Assembly: GCF_032854445.1 (NCBI RefSeq)
Contig: NC_088298.1
Location: forward strand, 12,451,504 to 12,515,503
DNA: 64,000 nucleotides
Source of the DNA: Liolophura sinensis
Lineage: Eukaryota; Mollusca; Polyplacophora; Chitonida; Chitonidae
Direction: 5' to 3'
Within the stretch, counting starts at the first letter, position 1; each line of letters begins with the position of its first letter. The notes under the pieces are model-generated. The model had not been told where the DNA came from. It worked only from the letters and a program-made list of their open reading frames with translations, and did no database searches. This document shows positions 30,910-41,810 of this stretch, piece by piece. The position numbers and the translations under genes were made by a program.

Positions 30910-33900
30910 CTAAAACGAATAAAAACATTGAGAGCACTAAAAATAGCAACGGATAATTTAACTCAATATGCTGTATTCCATTATATTACATTCCTGCATA
31001 AACAAGGATTCTGTTTATTAACACGTTATTAGCTGGTGTCTAAGTTGCTCCATGTCGTGTCGCCATTTGCCATCTATATCACAGTCTCCGATGCTCTGGT
31101 TTCATTCTCTTTGCTGTAATCTTATGTAGTGTACAGATAATGTACTTCTTTGTAATGTGTGTTTAGGCACGATAGGAGATAATCAACGAGCTGAAATTAA
31201 ATACGCTGGTGCAGAGAGTAGCATGTGCCCATAACGTGTATGTTTCAACTAGACAATGTTTCAAAACTTGTTTTTGGAACAAAGTCTTATGAGTAACAAC
31301 CTGAACGATAAGTAACTCACACTTTTGGCCAATAGTTTAAACGTACTTAGACATGAAAAACCTCATGTGAAAAAGATTTTTATTCATATGTCGCACGGGA
31401 ATTAAATGCTGGATGGTTCGGAATCATCCATTCGAATCACATGTAGTCTGGGAGCCTCAGACCTTGAGACGGGCAGAAATTGAACATCTCCACAGAACTC
31501 AGTTAGACCCGTGGCGCCGCAATCAAAAAGTCTACCAGCTGGCCAAAATGTGAATGAGGAAAGCAATTGAGATTCAAATTTCTCTTCTGATAGAGATGAC
31601 CTCCTATCAAATCCACATATCGACTATCTTGCGTCGGAGTTACCTCCAGAAATAACGTGTTTGGAAATTGCTGTGTTGGATATGGGGAAAGAGTCCCAAA
31701 TAAGTGATTCACCGAACGTAAACTTACAAACATGTGAAAAAATAAAGTGATGCTTCGCGTTGCTTGCAAAGTGAATATCTTAATAATAACTGTTTCCTGG
31801 TCAGCAATGAATTGATGTACAAAAGAGGCAATACTAGGGCCCTCTTATTACATTAAATGAACTGCTCGACATTAAACAGAAGCCTTGTTTTCAGTTTTGT
31901 CAGTATTATGAATGTATTTTAATGAATGGTGACAGTATTAAGGAGCTTTTGCCACTTTAAAGCACACTGTCCCAACACCTTGTACTTTTGTTATTGATGT
32001 AGCATGTCCCACTTTTGGTCTTCTCGTTCTCGAACATCAGCACGTTAGAACGTCTAACGTTTAGAAGATCTAAAGTTTGATAATTTAGATTCATTATTAA
32101 TAAAGCTTAAGCTAGATTGTAGCTTAACTTCCTTAAGATTCGACCGGCCCCGATAGCACAGTTCGTAGAGCGTCCGCTTCGGGAGCGGTAGATCCAGGAT
32201 CAATCCTGGGTCGAGTCACACCCGAGACCTTAAAAGAGGAAGTTGTTTGGCGTTCAGCATGAAGGGGATAGTGCAACGACTGGTTGACCCGTATCAGTAT
32301 AATGGCTCGGGCGGTGCGGCTTACTAGCCTTCGGTAAGGCGTCTCAGTGAAGCAGCACTAGATTAAAGAGCGGTGGAAATCCGTCCTGCAACAAGGAGGC
32401 ACATTAGATGCACTCTTAAAATTCCTTCGTCGTCATATAACTGAAAAATTACGTACGACGTTAAACCCCAAGCACACAGTCACTCAATGGTTAAGGTTCG
32501 TCACTTACATTTGAAATTCACTCTGGTTGAGTTTTATTAGTAAAATGCCCCATATTGATTCTTATTAAATACAAGTTCTCATCACCTCATTTGACCTCAG
32601 TGGATCGCTTCCATTCCAGACACCCCCCTCCCCCACCCAAAAAAAAAATGCATAACCATAAACCATTTCTTCTTTCTGACTCTTCAATTGAGCTTATATT
32701 TGTTGATGAGGTTATATTTATTTATTTATTTGATTGGTGTTTTACGCCGTACTCAAGAATATTTCACTTATACGACGGCGGCCAGCATTATGATGGAAGG
32801 AAACCGGGCAGAGCCTGGGGGAAACCCACGACCATCCACAGGTTGCTGTCAGACCTTCCCACGTACGGGCCGGAGAGGAAGCCAGCACGAGTTGGACTTG
32901 AATTCACAGCGACCGCATTGGTGAGAGACTTCTGGGTCATTGCGCTGCGCTAGCGCGCTAATCGACTGAGCGATGAGGTTATAAAGGGCAGATCTATAGT
33001 ACGGCGGGGCCTCCGTGGCTCAGTCGGTTAGCGCGCTAGCGCAGCGTAATGACCCATGAGTCTCTCACCAATGCGGTCGCTGTGAGTTCAAGTCCAGCTC
33101 ATACTGGCTTCGATTCGATTCCTGGCAGACTTGAAGACGCATCTATTACCTTCGAGGATGGATTTGACTCGGTCTATAGCCGTGTATATAGAATTAGCCG
33201 GGGTTGCAATTTTAAATCAGACGGTTTGGCAGGCACGTGGTGACGGTCTCCACTGAGGTTTAGTCGAAGCAATCCGGTTTCCTTCACCGGAAAAGCTGAC
33301 CACCGTCATGGAAGTGAAAAATTCCCGAGATACACACCAATTAAACATTAAATGAATAAATAAAATAAATTAAATAAATAATAATCTTGGTGGATCAATC
33401 AATATGCTATAAGGCATCATAGATTAATATAAAAATCACTCACTGGCAATTTTCCTCCAAGAAGTATTGCTTATAGGTGTCATCCTGAACCACTTCACGC
33501 ATAATGTTCAGTAAATTTTTCCCCATTGTCGGGGTGACATATCGACTCCCCCTGGCGGTGAAAAAATAATGATGAAGTTATTATATCAAACAGGGTATGA
33601 ATAAATAAAATCATGTTTACTCTGTCAAAATTGTCTGAGAATTTACAGTAAGTTTCCTTGAAAATTTTATCACAGTATTAACGTGTAAAACTCATTCAAC
33701 GGAATGATGTAAGTAAACATGTATCAGATGTATTATTAAAAAAAAAATAGTACAAATTTGTAGCGTCGTATGACACAGAAGTATGTGCAGTAAATATTGA
33801 AACTAAATGATTAAACCGCTCTGCGCCAGGACACCAGTGGTGCGAATAAACCTAAAAATATCCTACGTGCATTGCGTTGGCTCCAAAGGTCAAGTTTGTC

Positions 33901-36863
33901 TAGTGGTGGCAATGCTGTAAAGCGAGCGTAGGGAGCGGCAGATGCGCTGTAAGGTAACTAGACAACTGAGACGGTAACTAGACAATTAAAAATACAAAGT
34001 CTAGAATGTGAATGACAGGGTGTGATAGACAATGGAGAATAAACAACAAAGAATGCAATGGGCATTGTTTCATAGACAATGAAGAACAAACAGCAAGGAA
34101 TATAACTGATATGGCCTAATAGCTATACAAATGAGAGTAAAAATGTTAGAATGTAACTGACAGGGTGCTCGTAGATAATGGAGAGTAAACAACAGCATGG
34201 TGTGATAGACAAAAGGAGAACAACAATGAATGCGATGGACATGGGATGATAGACAATGAAGAATAAATAACATAGAATGCAACGGATTCTCCGATAGCCG
34301 GCATCCATTTTGGCATTTCTGCCACACAGGGTCAAATCCTACAAAATTAAGCTATTCTTCAATTGATGTCTCGGCTGATCTGGACTGCACGTATATATGA
34401 AATTATTCAGGACACAAAGACTTACGAAGTACAGCATGAGTGATACACAAGATCCATGAAGGGGTTGTTTTCAGTCTGCGTGTTAGGTAGATCTGCTCCA
34501 CCTGGAATTTTTGGCAAGACTGCAGGATTGCCGGAAGCTGGTGCAAAAGCTGGACCTGGCGCCGGAGTGGCACCTTTACACTCAAAACTACAGCCGAGCT
34601 GAGGGAATGTGCGCGTGCTGTTGATACTGGAAAGACGCAGGCGGATGATCTGTTCATGTTCATCCGGAGATTTGAAATAGCCCGGGTACATTTTCCACAC
34701 GTCCATTTGGCTCGCACAGTGGTCAGCCACTCTGTCAAATTTATGTGACAATCTGCAACGGAAATGATTTCATTTTCATTTTCTTAGCTATATTCAGTAG
34801 GAAACAAAACGTGTGGGACGTTCCAAATTAGTAATCGCATGATCAATTTCCACAACAGGGTTAAACCCAAACCATCAAGAAATTTCATGTATGAAAGAAT
34901 ATAAAATAAGAAATCAGGACCAATTCTTGCTTTTTTCGATGGTGACGGAAGTCCTGAAGGAATGTTCTGGACGGGTAAATTTAATCAGTATACACTGTAT
35001 ATCCAAATCACGTACCGTGATATTTCATAAGTATGTGTAGTTGTTAATAAAAGTATGTATCGCAGTTGCGCTTTGAACGATGTGTACTGTATGGAAACAG
35101 ACAGCAAAATGCTAGTCTAACGTTTGCATTACGCTTGAGTGAGTGAGTGCTTGAGCTTTAAGGCCGTACTTAACACACTGCACTTGAGTGAGTGAGTGAG
35201 TGCCTGAGGTTTAACGTCGTACTTAACACACTACGCTTGATTTATATGTACTGGTTCATCGTTCTTCATTGTAGACATTCATCTCATCAATCAGTATTCC
35301 GGAAGAATATCGCATCAGCATTTTGAAGGCATATCTCCGACCTTTCCTTATCATTGAAAATACAAAGATGAAGATATGGTGTAGCCGAAAACATGTCTTT
35401 AAAATGAATGCGTGTGATTATTGTATCTAAAAATTTAAATTCATTGCTCTACTAGCATATTTAGTGGCAAAAAGTTTATTTCAATTGAATCGCTTTGTGC
35501 TTTATGAAATTTTGACACGGTATGTTGCGTGTTATAGTTTTATGATCTAAGATTAATGGAGATCCAGTATGCTACAGTAGTAAAACGTAGAATATAGAAA
35601 TATTGCAAAATGTTAAATACTTTTCCTCCTAATTTCTAAGTGTTGTGAGTTTCCGATTGTTAGGTTTATTGTTATCTCAGTGACTTAGGCGTCGTCCAAG
35701 GTTTATATGTAAAATTTTCTAGTGGTGCCGGTAATGTTAAGTGAGCTGAGAGAGCAGCGCATGCGCTGTGAGGAGTATGCTCGGCCATTTTAAGAAGGTA
35801 TACTTACAAGAGCATCTGCCATATAAGCGCTGCCACAGAACCCGCCAACAGGAAGGCCAAGATGGAGGCAATCACCAGCTGCAAGGAAACCACGAACACG
35901 TTTGTAATTAAAGGATACATGCAAGGTTTGGATTTTATTTCTCGATATACAGTTAACGATATGTCCTAACATATGTAAGTACAAAAAACTTTTAGCCTTC
36001 TTCTTGGGCGTAAAAATGGCTTTAATCTATAGTTTTCCTGAAGGTGGCAGTGGTTAGTCCGAAAAGTAAATAGCCAGAATTGATGACCACAAACGAAAGA
36101 ACTTCAAAGGGACTGGGCTGGATGTTAGGGCGCTGAGCTCGCTCCGCCAAACCCTTAAGTTAATCACTGACGGCATTTCTGAAACTGCTTTCAGCACCAC
36201 ACGTAGAGTGTGAACACTTAGTTTACTCCACAACAGACTCTCCGCACTCCTCGTAGAGTGTGAACACTTAGTTTACTCCACAACAGACTCTCCGCACTCC
36301 TCGTAGAGTGTGAACACCTAGCTTACTGCGGAGGGTATGTTGTAACATACCCTCCGCACCACACGTAGAGTGTGAACACTTAGCTTACTCTACAACATAC
36401 CCTACGCACCACACGTACAGTGTGAACACTTGGTTTACGCCACAACAGACCCTCCGCACTACACGTAGAGTGTGAACACTTAGTTTACTCCACAATAAAC
36501 CCTCCGGACTACACTTAGAATGTGAACACTTACCCCACAGGTGGCCTCGCAATACATGGAGAGTGGGAACACTTACCCCACAGCTGGCCCCACACAACAA
36601 GGAGAATGTGAACACATACCACAGAGCTGGCCCCGCACTACAAGTATGAACGCTTACCCCTCAACTTGCCCCGCACTACAAGGAGCGTGTGAAAACATAC
36701 CCCACAACTGTCCCCCGCACTACACAGAGAGTATGAACACTTATCCCACAGCTATCCCCCTTACTACAGGGTGAGTGTGAACACTTACTCCACAGCTGGC
36801 CCCAGCGGCTCCCTTCACCACACGGGAAGATCGATGACCGGTTTTCCCCATCGGTTTGGTCAT
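30753..36863 (-). CDS. Putative neurotrophin/Spaetzle-like cystine-knot ligand with N-terminal hydrophobic anchor, 5 coding exons
   Basis: Coding exons on the - strand are 36863-36789, 35878-35808, 34752-34426, 33551-33444 and 30909-30753. They sum to 738 nt, 245 residues plus stop. All junctions are GT-AG and the phases (0, 2, 2, 2) close. Residues 1-25 are basic (MTKPMGKTGHRSSRVVKG). Residues 26-48 form one hydrophobic segment (LVIASILAFLLAGSVAALIW). A linker rich in proline and alanine follows. The C-terminal third has cysteines arranged as HSCC, then a QYF-containing strand, ENC, PGCKGCQC, and a final SCKC four residues before the end. QYF-x-E-x-x-C followed by GC-x-G, and a terminal C-x-C, are features of neurotrophin and Spaetzle knots. 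The family call is inference from this pattern; another cystine-knot cytokine is possible. I see no obvious RxxR furin site before the knot. Confidence 0.68.
32143..32490 (+). mobile_element. Full-length SINE-B in intron 4 of the cystine-knot gene
   Basis: The head GGCCCCGATAGCACAGTTCG, TAGAGCGTCCGCTTCGGGAG and the B-box-like GGATCAATCCTGGG are tRNA-like. The end is GTACGACGTTAAACCCCAAG plus a CACA-rich tail. It is flanked by TTAAGATTCG (32133-32142) and TTAAGGTTCG (32491-32500), a target-site duplication with one mismatch. Confidence 0.85.
32717..32971 (-). mobile_element. SINE-A copy with target-site duplication
   Basis: The + strand reads the inverted tail (TTTATTTATTTGATTGGTG), TTTTACGCCGTACTCAAGAA and on to the inverted head CTAATCGACTGAGC. 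It is flanked by the perfect 12-bp GATGAGGTTATA at 32705-32716 and 32972-32983. About 13 bases of the 5' end are missing. Confidence 0.92.
33005..33380 (+). mobile_element. Chimeric SINE: SINE-A head with a different body
   Basis: It starts GCGGGGCCTCCGTGGCTCAG with an intact head, but after TCATACTGGCTTCGATTCG the body diverges completely. It ends with TCCGGTTTCCTTCACCGG, AAGCTGACCACCGTCATGG, AAGTGAAAAATTCCCGAG and an AAATAAATAAA tail, like the body at 16918-17025. It may be a composite SINE or two elements joined. Confidence 0.7.
33444..33551 (-). CDS. Cystine-knot gene coding exon 4
   Basis: The exon lies between CCGCCAG and GTGAGT and encodes GSRYVTPTMGKNLLNIMREV and then DDTYKQYFLEENC. 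The QYF-x-E-x-x-C strand is what most resembles neurotrophins and Spaetzle. Phase 2 at both ends. About 60 bases of its downstream flank separate it from the SINE tail at 33380. Confidence 0.78.
34005..34290. repeat. Degenerate tandem repeat near exon 3 of the cystine-knot gene
   Basis: Imperfect units contain TAGACAATGGAGAATAAACA, ACAAAGAATGCAATGG and GTGTGATAGACAA with a period of roughly 60 bp. It accounts for the leucine/histidine-rich frames on the - strand. Confidence 0.7.
34426..34752 (-). CDS. Cystine-knot gene coding exon 3 (linker and first knot cysteines)
   Basis: The exon follows TCCGTTGCAG and ends before GTAAGT. It encodes FDRVADHCASQMDVWKMYPG, a possible N-glycosylation site (NST), two further cysteines (GCSFEC), a proline/alanine-rich linker and then LVYHSCCTS. 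It is the longest exon of the gene, 327 nt. The four cysteines before the linker are separate from the C-terminal knot. Confidence 0.78.
35140..35240 (-). mobile_element. Two SINE-B tail fragments in tandem
   Basis: GAGTGAGTGAGTGCTTGAGC, TTTAAGGCCGTACTTAAC and a second GAGTGAGTGAGTGCCTGAGG, TTTAACGTCGTACTTAAC are inverted SINE-B 3' ends. The bodies are absent. Confidence 0.6.
35808..35878 (-). CDS. Cystine-knot gene coding exon 2 (hydrophobic anchor or signal)
   Basis: The exon lies between CCTTGCAG and GTAAGT and encodes 23 almost entirely hydrophobic residues, ending QML. With a basic N-terminus before it, positive-inside rules suggest either a type II signal anchor or a signal peptide with a long n-region. 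Phase 0 in, phase 2 out. Confidence 0.7.
36190..36788 (-). repeat. Array of duplicated exon 1 end and 5' splice site in intron 1 of the cystine-knot gene
   Basis: Thirteen units, counting the genuine one, carry GTGTGAACACTTA followed by a CCCCACAGCTGGCCCC-type block. On the gene strand this is the end of exon 1 plus its donor. Unit starts are near 36208, 36259, 36309, 36369, 36420, 36471, 36521, 36566, 36607, 36645, 36688, 36730 and 36776. At least five copies keep a usable donor: GTAAGT at two, GTATGT at two and GTAAGC at one. The distal units carry an insertion or changes that break the donor. Confidence 0.85.
36789..36863 (-). CDS. Cystine-knot gene coding exon 1 (basic N-terminus)
   Basis: ATG at 36863-36861 opens 25 codons, MTKPMGKTGHRSSRVVKG and on to SCG, with six basic residues before the hydrophobic segment of exon 2. 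It ends at 36789 before GTAAGT in phase 0. No other in-frame exon structure is competing here. The exon end and donor are the template for the tandem array that fills the intron. Confidence 0.65.
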
Positions 36864-36869
36864 GAAGTT

Positions 36870-39800
36870 AACGCTCGTCAACAGAATCAGTCAAAAGGGT
36901 TCTGAGAAGGAAAGTCGAAAGTCAGTTATTCTACAATCATTTTTTAATAATGTTTTTAATAATATAAACCTTTTTTCATCAATTAGTACATACTGCATAA
37001 TTTAACATCTACATGTATTCACCCCCCCCCCCCCCCACCTAGTTTCTTGTACATAGTTTTCTAACGGATTAGTACTCAGTGATATTTTCTCGCCTGACCT
37101 TATAATTCCTTACAAATAAAAATTTAAGGAACTCTCAAGAATTAATACTGCTGTTCTTATTTTTTATTATTCCTTGACCGGCATACTTGATTTTGCATAT
37201 TTTGACGCTTTACTGATGTATTTAGTTTGCTCAAATCAGCCTCCCTGTACAGGTGTTTAGCGAGAACAGTTCCATGTAAATATCTGATCCGGGAAACGAG
37301 ACTTTCCCATTGAATTAAATGGGTTCAGGGACGAGGTCATTAAGGCTATGTCTGAGTTTATTTGCATAATTTCAGACTATTGACACTACCATTTATTTTA
37401 ATTTTTATCAATTTCATTCATGAAAACCGTCCTCTATCTGTTTAGTGTAAAAAGCCGATAAACATGTTAACGTGTTTACTAAATATGCATAAACATGTAA
37501 TGTGTTTACATAGTAAATGCCACACGTTTTCTATATAAACAAATCACATGTTTATAATAGTAAACACGTTTTAAGCGTTTATCAGATTATTGCACTTTAT
37601 ATAAAAACAGCCATTCTTACTCTTACGACTATTTATGTTTATCGAAAATATCCACCACATTACTGACATGGTTACTATAACACTCTCACCTCATAAGTCA
37701 CTAAACACAGTTATTTGTGAATAAACACCGCGACGCGTATCCAAACTGTATCAGAAATGTGTTTAAAAACGGAACACTTATTTTCAGTTTGTAGCGATAA
37801 CTATTGCCGTTGTCAGGAAGAAATGTGCCTCCAGGGCATCTTTTATAAATCAATTGGATGCTGGAAATTTTGGTGGAATTCCTTTGAGTTCTCTGGAAGA
37901 AAAATGGCCTAAGATAAGGCTAAGATAAGGCTTCGTAAGCGGCCCTGTACAATCCCCAAATGCAAAACCAACCCTATGAAAACCATTGCTAAAATGTGAG
38001 CACTTTGATCACGTGCAAAGAAAAAAACCTTCATGCCAAACATAAAATATTTAACCGTAAATATAAAAACCAAAAACTGAATGTAAAAAAATTAACCCTG
38101 AATGAACGCTGAACTTGGAAATCGTATTTAATTGTTACGGTAACTTTTAATACATTATAAATTGTATTATATTTTTTGTCCATGTATGTTGTCTTCGAGA
38201 GTCGAAAAAAAGTATTAACATTTGCTTCTTGATATGACCAAATACTTTCAAGTAAAAAAAACAAACAAAATACCTAATGTATTTTACAGGTATTGTAAAT
38301 GTTACCGTGGAGATGTTGAAGCTAGTAAGGATTTGCCCTATTGGAGAATTAGAATCAGAGGCGATAACTTATAACTTCGCAATAAACATTATATTTCTCC
38401 GGGAATTTCTGTCAGTTAGGGTAATGTTTCGCTCAAAGGTAAACGTTAAGTCGACATTGCCTGTACAGTTTATAGACTCTTACTACAGTGATACTCTGCC
38501 AAAGTCTTAAAGCCCATCATCTGCATGATGACATGTATTCAATAGAGTTTGGTACGACTTGAAATAAAGATTTCAAATTTATCGTCCTTTAGTTTTTAGT
38601 TTTAGCGTCTGTTGTACATTTTGCGTTTTTTAGCGTAACATTTAGAGTCACGTTCTTACATATGATTTTCACATTTAGCGTTACGTTTTTACGTAGGTGG
38701 TTGATTTTACATTTAGGTGATGTACAGGCCTCTTTTTGTCATCAAAGCCCCTACGAACAGTGAGAGAGAGCTTTAATGTCTAAGTGCACGCCCATTGATG
38801 CCCTTAAACGATAACACTGCTGTGTCAAGCGTTCAATTAATAACCTCATAGATTCGTATCAAGACGCTGATATATTTTAACTTCCTTCAATTGAAGTGCG
38901 TAATCGTCAACATCAGCACGGAAGGTGCTGCTCTTGTCAAACAAAGGTTTGGGGAACCAGTTTAACATGACTTTGTCGCTAATACACCAGTATTTCATCA
39001 CATAGATTTATTTACAATCTTTTTTGTGTTGGTTAGGCCCCTACTCTTTTACTGGAGCGGTTAAAATCGTCGCCTGCTCTTGTCTATGTTGTATTTGGTG
39101 CATGTATGTTTTGTCTGCAAACGCAAAGAGGCCTCTGACTTCATAAATATTCATCACTGAAAGGAACATGTTTTCTCTCTGTGTTTAGATGTAGTACCAG
39201 TACGGAGACGGTGCCATTTCTGTGCAATGCAATGAAAACTTTACTCCGGCCCCTGTGTTACGATGGCTAAGCCACGGTTGTCTTCTCATGTCTCATGGAG
39301 TTGCCTATTCCCTGTTCATGCTTACCAATGTAGAAAAATGTCACGTTGCGTCAAGCACATTTACCATGGGGACGTATGTCTTCGCTGTGTTTTGTTAAAA
39401 ATGTTATGCCCTGCGCACGTTATGATCGCTTCACAGATCTGGCCCCTGATCAGAGCTCTGTAGGGCGGCCTGATGGTGATCATTTAACAGATTGTCTTGG
39501 TTGGCTGAGTTAGCCTAGCTTGTTCTGGGCTCTATAACGGCATGTCCATTCTACCCCTTGGCCCTGTTTTGTGCTCGATCTAATGAGACTTTTGAGGTGT
39601 TCCTTATCTGATAACACAAGACATAATTAGTGTAGATTACAGCCTGGTGGGTGGGGACGGCTAGGTGGGTTAACCTTCGGGTACTGACTCAACACATTTC
39701 TATTTACATACATATTCACCTTCCCCTGGTAAATCTTCAAATCTTAATTCTTCAGCATAAGAGGTTAAAAACTGCTTATCATATAACATTGTTCTCAAAG

Positions 39801-41800
39801 ACGTATGGCTAATCCAGGCATACCGGTATATAAAACGAATTTGAAAGCCCTTAGTTACAATATCAGTTAAAGATCAAACTGATATTGATATCTCTGTCCT
39901 TTTACTCTTCACTCTAAAGGCTGAGTAGAAAAACATCCCTGTTTATTCAAACGATTTAGCAGGTAACATTTCTATTAGTTATGACGTCATATAATCGTCC
40001 CATTTCCGGTGAAAATCACAAATTTCCGACCTCGTGGTGGCAGTTAATATATATGTGTAAATTATTCCCGGATAATGTCTCTCGGGTACGGTCTCGTGTA
40101 CAATTCCACGCAAAAATCTGTTTTGATGGGACTGTGTGAATGCAAGGGGGTTTCCTGTAAAGCTGTTATTGAGGTTTAAACACGACCCACGACCAATTAT
40201 ACAAAATGTGGGGTCTAACCGGGGGGGGGGGGGGCGGGGGTGGGGGGCGTCAGAATAAATGATAACCCACTTAAATTTGCAATCATTCAAATGGTTTAAA
40301 CATTGACTTTGACATTTCACATGCATTGTTTAATGATTATTAGACACCTTTCGTGACATTTTCACCAAAACAGGTAACATAATAATTAAACAGCTGTATT
40401 TTCACTTGAAAACGTGGTCAGACACAGGAACACCGCTTCCCAGGCGCTTAATGATACTTTGACACTGTGCACATTTCAGGAACGTACTTTTGTAGTTGTT
40501 ACCGTTTTAACAGTGTTTTCACTCACGTGGCTGAAATTTACACAGTATTGTTAAATATTCATTAAAATTTTTTAAAAACATATTCAATATTCCTTAAAAA
40601 TAAAAAAAATTTATTCAATATTCATGAAAAATTTATGCGTAATACATGTATCAAACAAGTGTTACGTTTGAAACATCTTTATGAACTGTTTATTTAAGAC
40701 GGTTGTTCCTTTTTCTTGCTCACACCTTATTCATTGTAGAAAAACGTCCTTGAGCCCGTCGTCAAGAAAACAAAGAAGACACGACACAAATATTTTGCGC
40801 CAAGAGGAAATGCCTCTGGTTGAGTAACCTACAAGAAAGCCTGCCTCATTTTGTGCATTACGCCAGACTTTAATACTTCAGATAGACAATTATAGTTTGT
40901 GCACAGTGTTAAATTAATGTCATGTATAAAAGCACCTCTCTACTTATAGTTCAGGACCCACGCAGCTAGGGTGCTTCCTCTGTCTGTCGCTATAGGCTTA
41001 AATTTTATAAAGACACGTTGAAGCAAAATTAAACTGGAAGACTCTGTCAAGGAATATGCCCTCTGGGATCAAGAAAACCAGATTCAGCATGGCTGATGTG
41101 GTCACAGACAATATTGAAGCAGAGAAAAAAAAATAACTTATAAATATTTCTTACTTTCATAAGTCTCTGCAGGCATACTTTTTAACAGCTCCAGTTGCCC
41201 CCCCCCCCTTGGGACTCACATTAAAACAGAAAAACACTAAAAAATGAGACGTACCCGTGCTACGATTGTTGTCGAATATATATCATATCTATGTTAACAT
41301 TGTATAAAAAGTAGACAACCAGATTTCGCTACACGACTCTCTCGTAGAATTTGTTTAGGTTTTAAAGCCACTGCACCGTGAAATTTTGCTTCAGGTACGA
41401 CGTTTTTGTCGAGTGACACCCAGCACATTGTCAGCGTACATTAGTTTACATTAATGAGGTATAAATATCCCCGTGACCCCAAGCCCCTTGGCACGATTGC
41501 TAAATAAAATGTGTTGGGATTTTTTATATCATTTATTTTTTCGTTTTCTTTATTTTTTCTTTCTGATAATGAAAGGAATAGACATATGCATGCTTCTTTA
41601 TGAGCACATGTATGCGCGTACGGATAACATCACGACTGAAAACAAACGATAAATAGTGGCACAAAAATAAGATTTGCAATTTTCACGTCAGTACCTGAAA
41701 GTAAAACATTTCACTGGCTCAGTATGACAAAACTGAATAAATGACTGAGTTTTACTGGAAAATGTTACGTATTAGTTATGATAAAGCCTTAAAGAAGCCA
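36870..41800. other. Upstream flank of the cystine-knot gene and intergenic DNA
   Basis: This region presumably includes the promoter of the cystine-knot gene, but I cannot place a transcription start. It contains poly-C near 37022, poly-G near 40220, the palindrome at 37457-37583 and AT-rich sequence. No coding region is supported. Confidence 0.45.
37457..37583. mobile_element. MITE-like palindrome
   Basis: GATAAACATGTTAACGTGTT at the left matches the reverse complement of the right end (CACGTTTTAAGCGTTTATC) imperfectly over about 24 bases, with more GTTTAC/GTAAAC inverted motifs inside. The 127-bp length suits a MITE or a cruciform-forming sequence. No duplication of the flanks was seen. 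Confidence 0.5.
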
Positions 41801-41810
41801 GACCGGTTTA

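Noticed and set aside
32147-32220. Possible tRNA gene
   Set aside because: The A and B box-like motifs belong to the head of a SINE with a tail and target-site duplication; no cloverleaf with a proper acceptor stem is evident.
34426-34752. IL-17 or insulin family for the - strand gene
   Set aside because: The cysteine spacing and the terminal C-x-C fit a neurotrophin/Spaetzle-type knot better; neither the insulin A/B pattern nor the IL-17 core is present.
36385-36774. Cysteine- or threonine-rich repeat frames on both strands
   Set aside because: They are translations of the duplicated exon-end/donor array.
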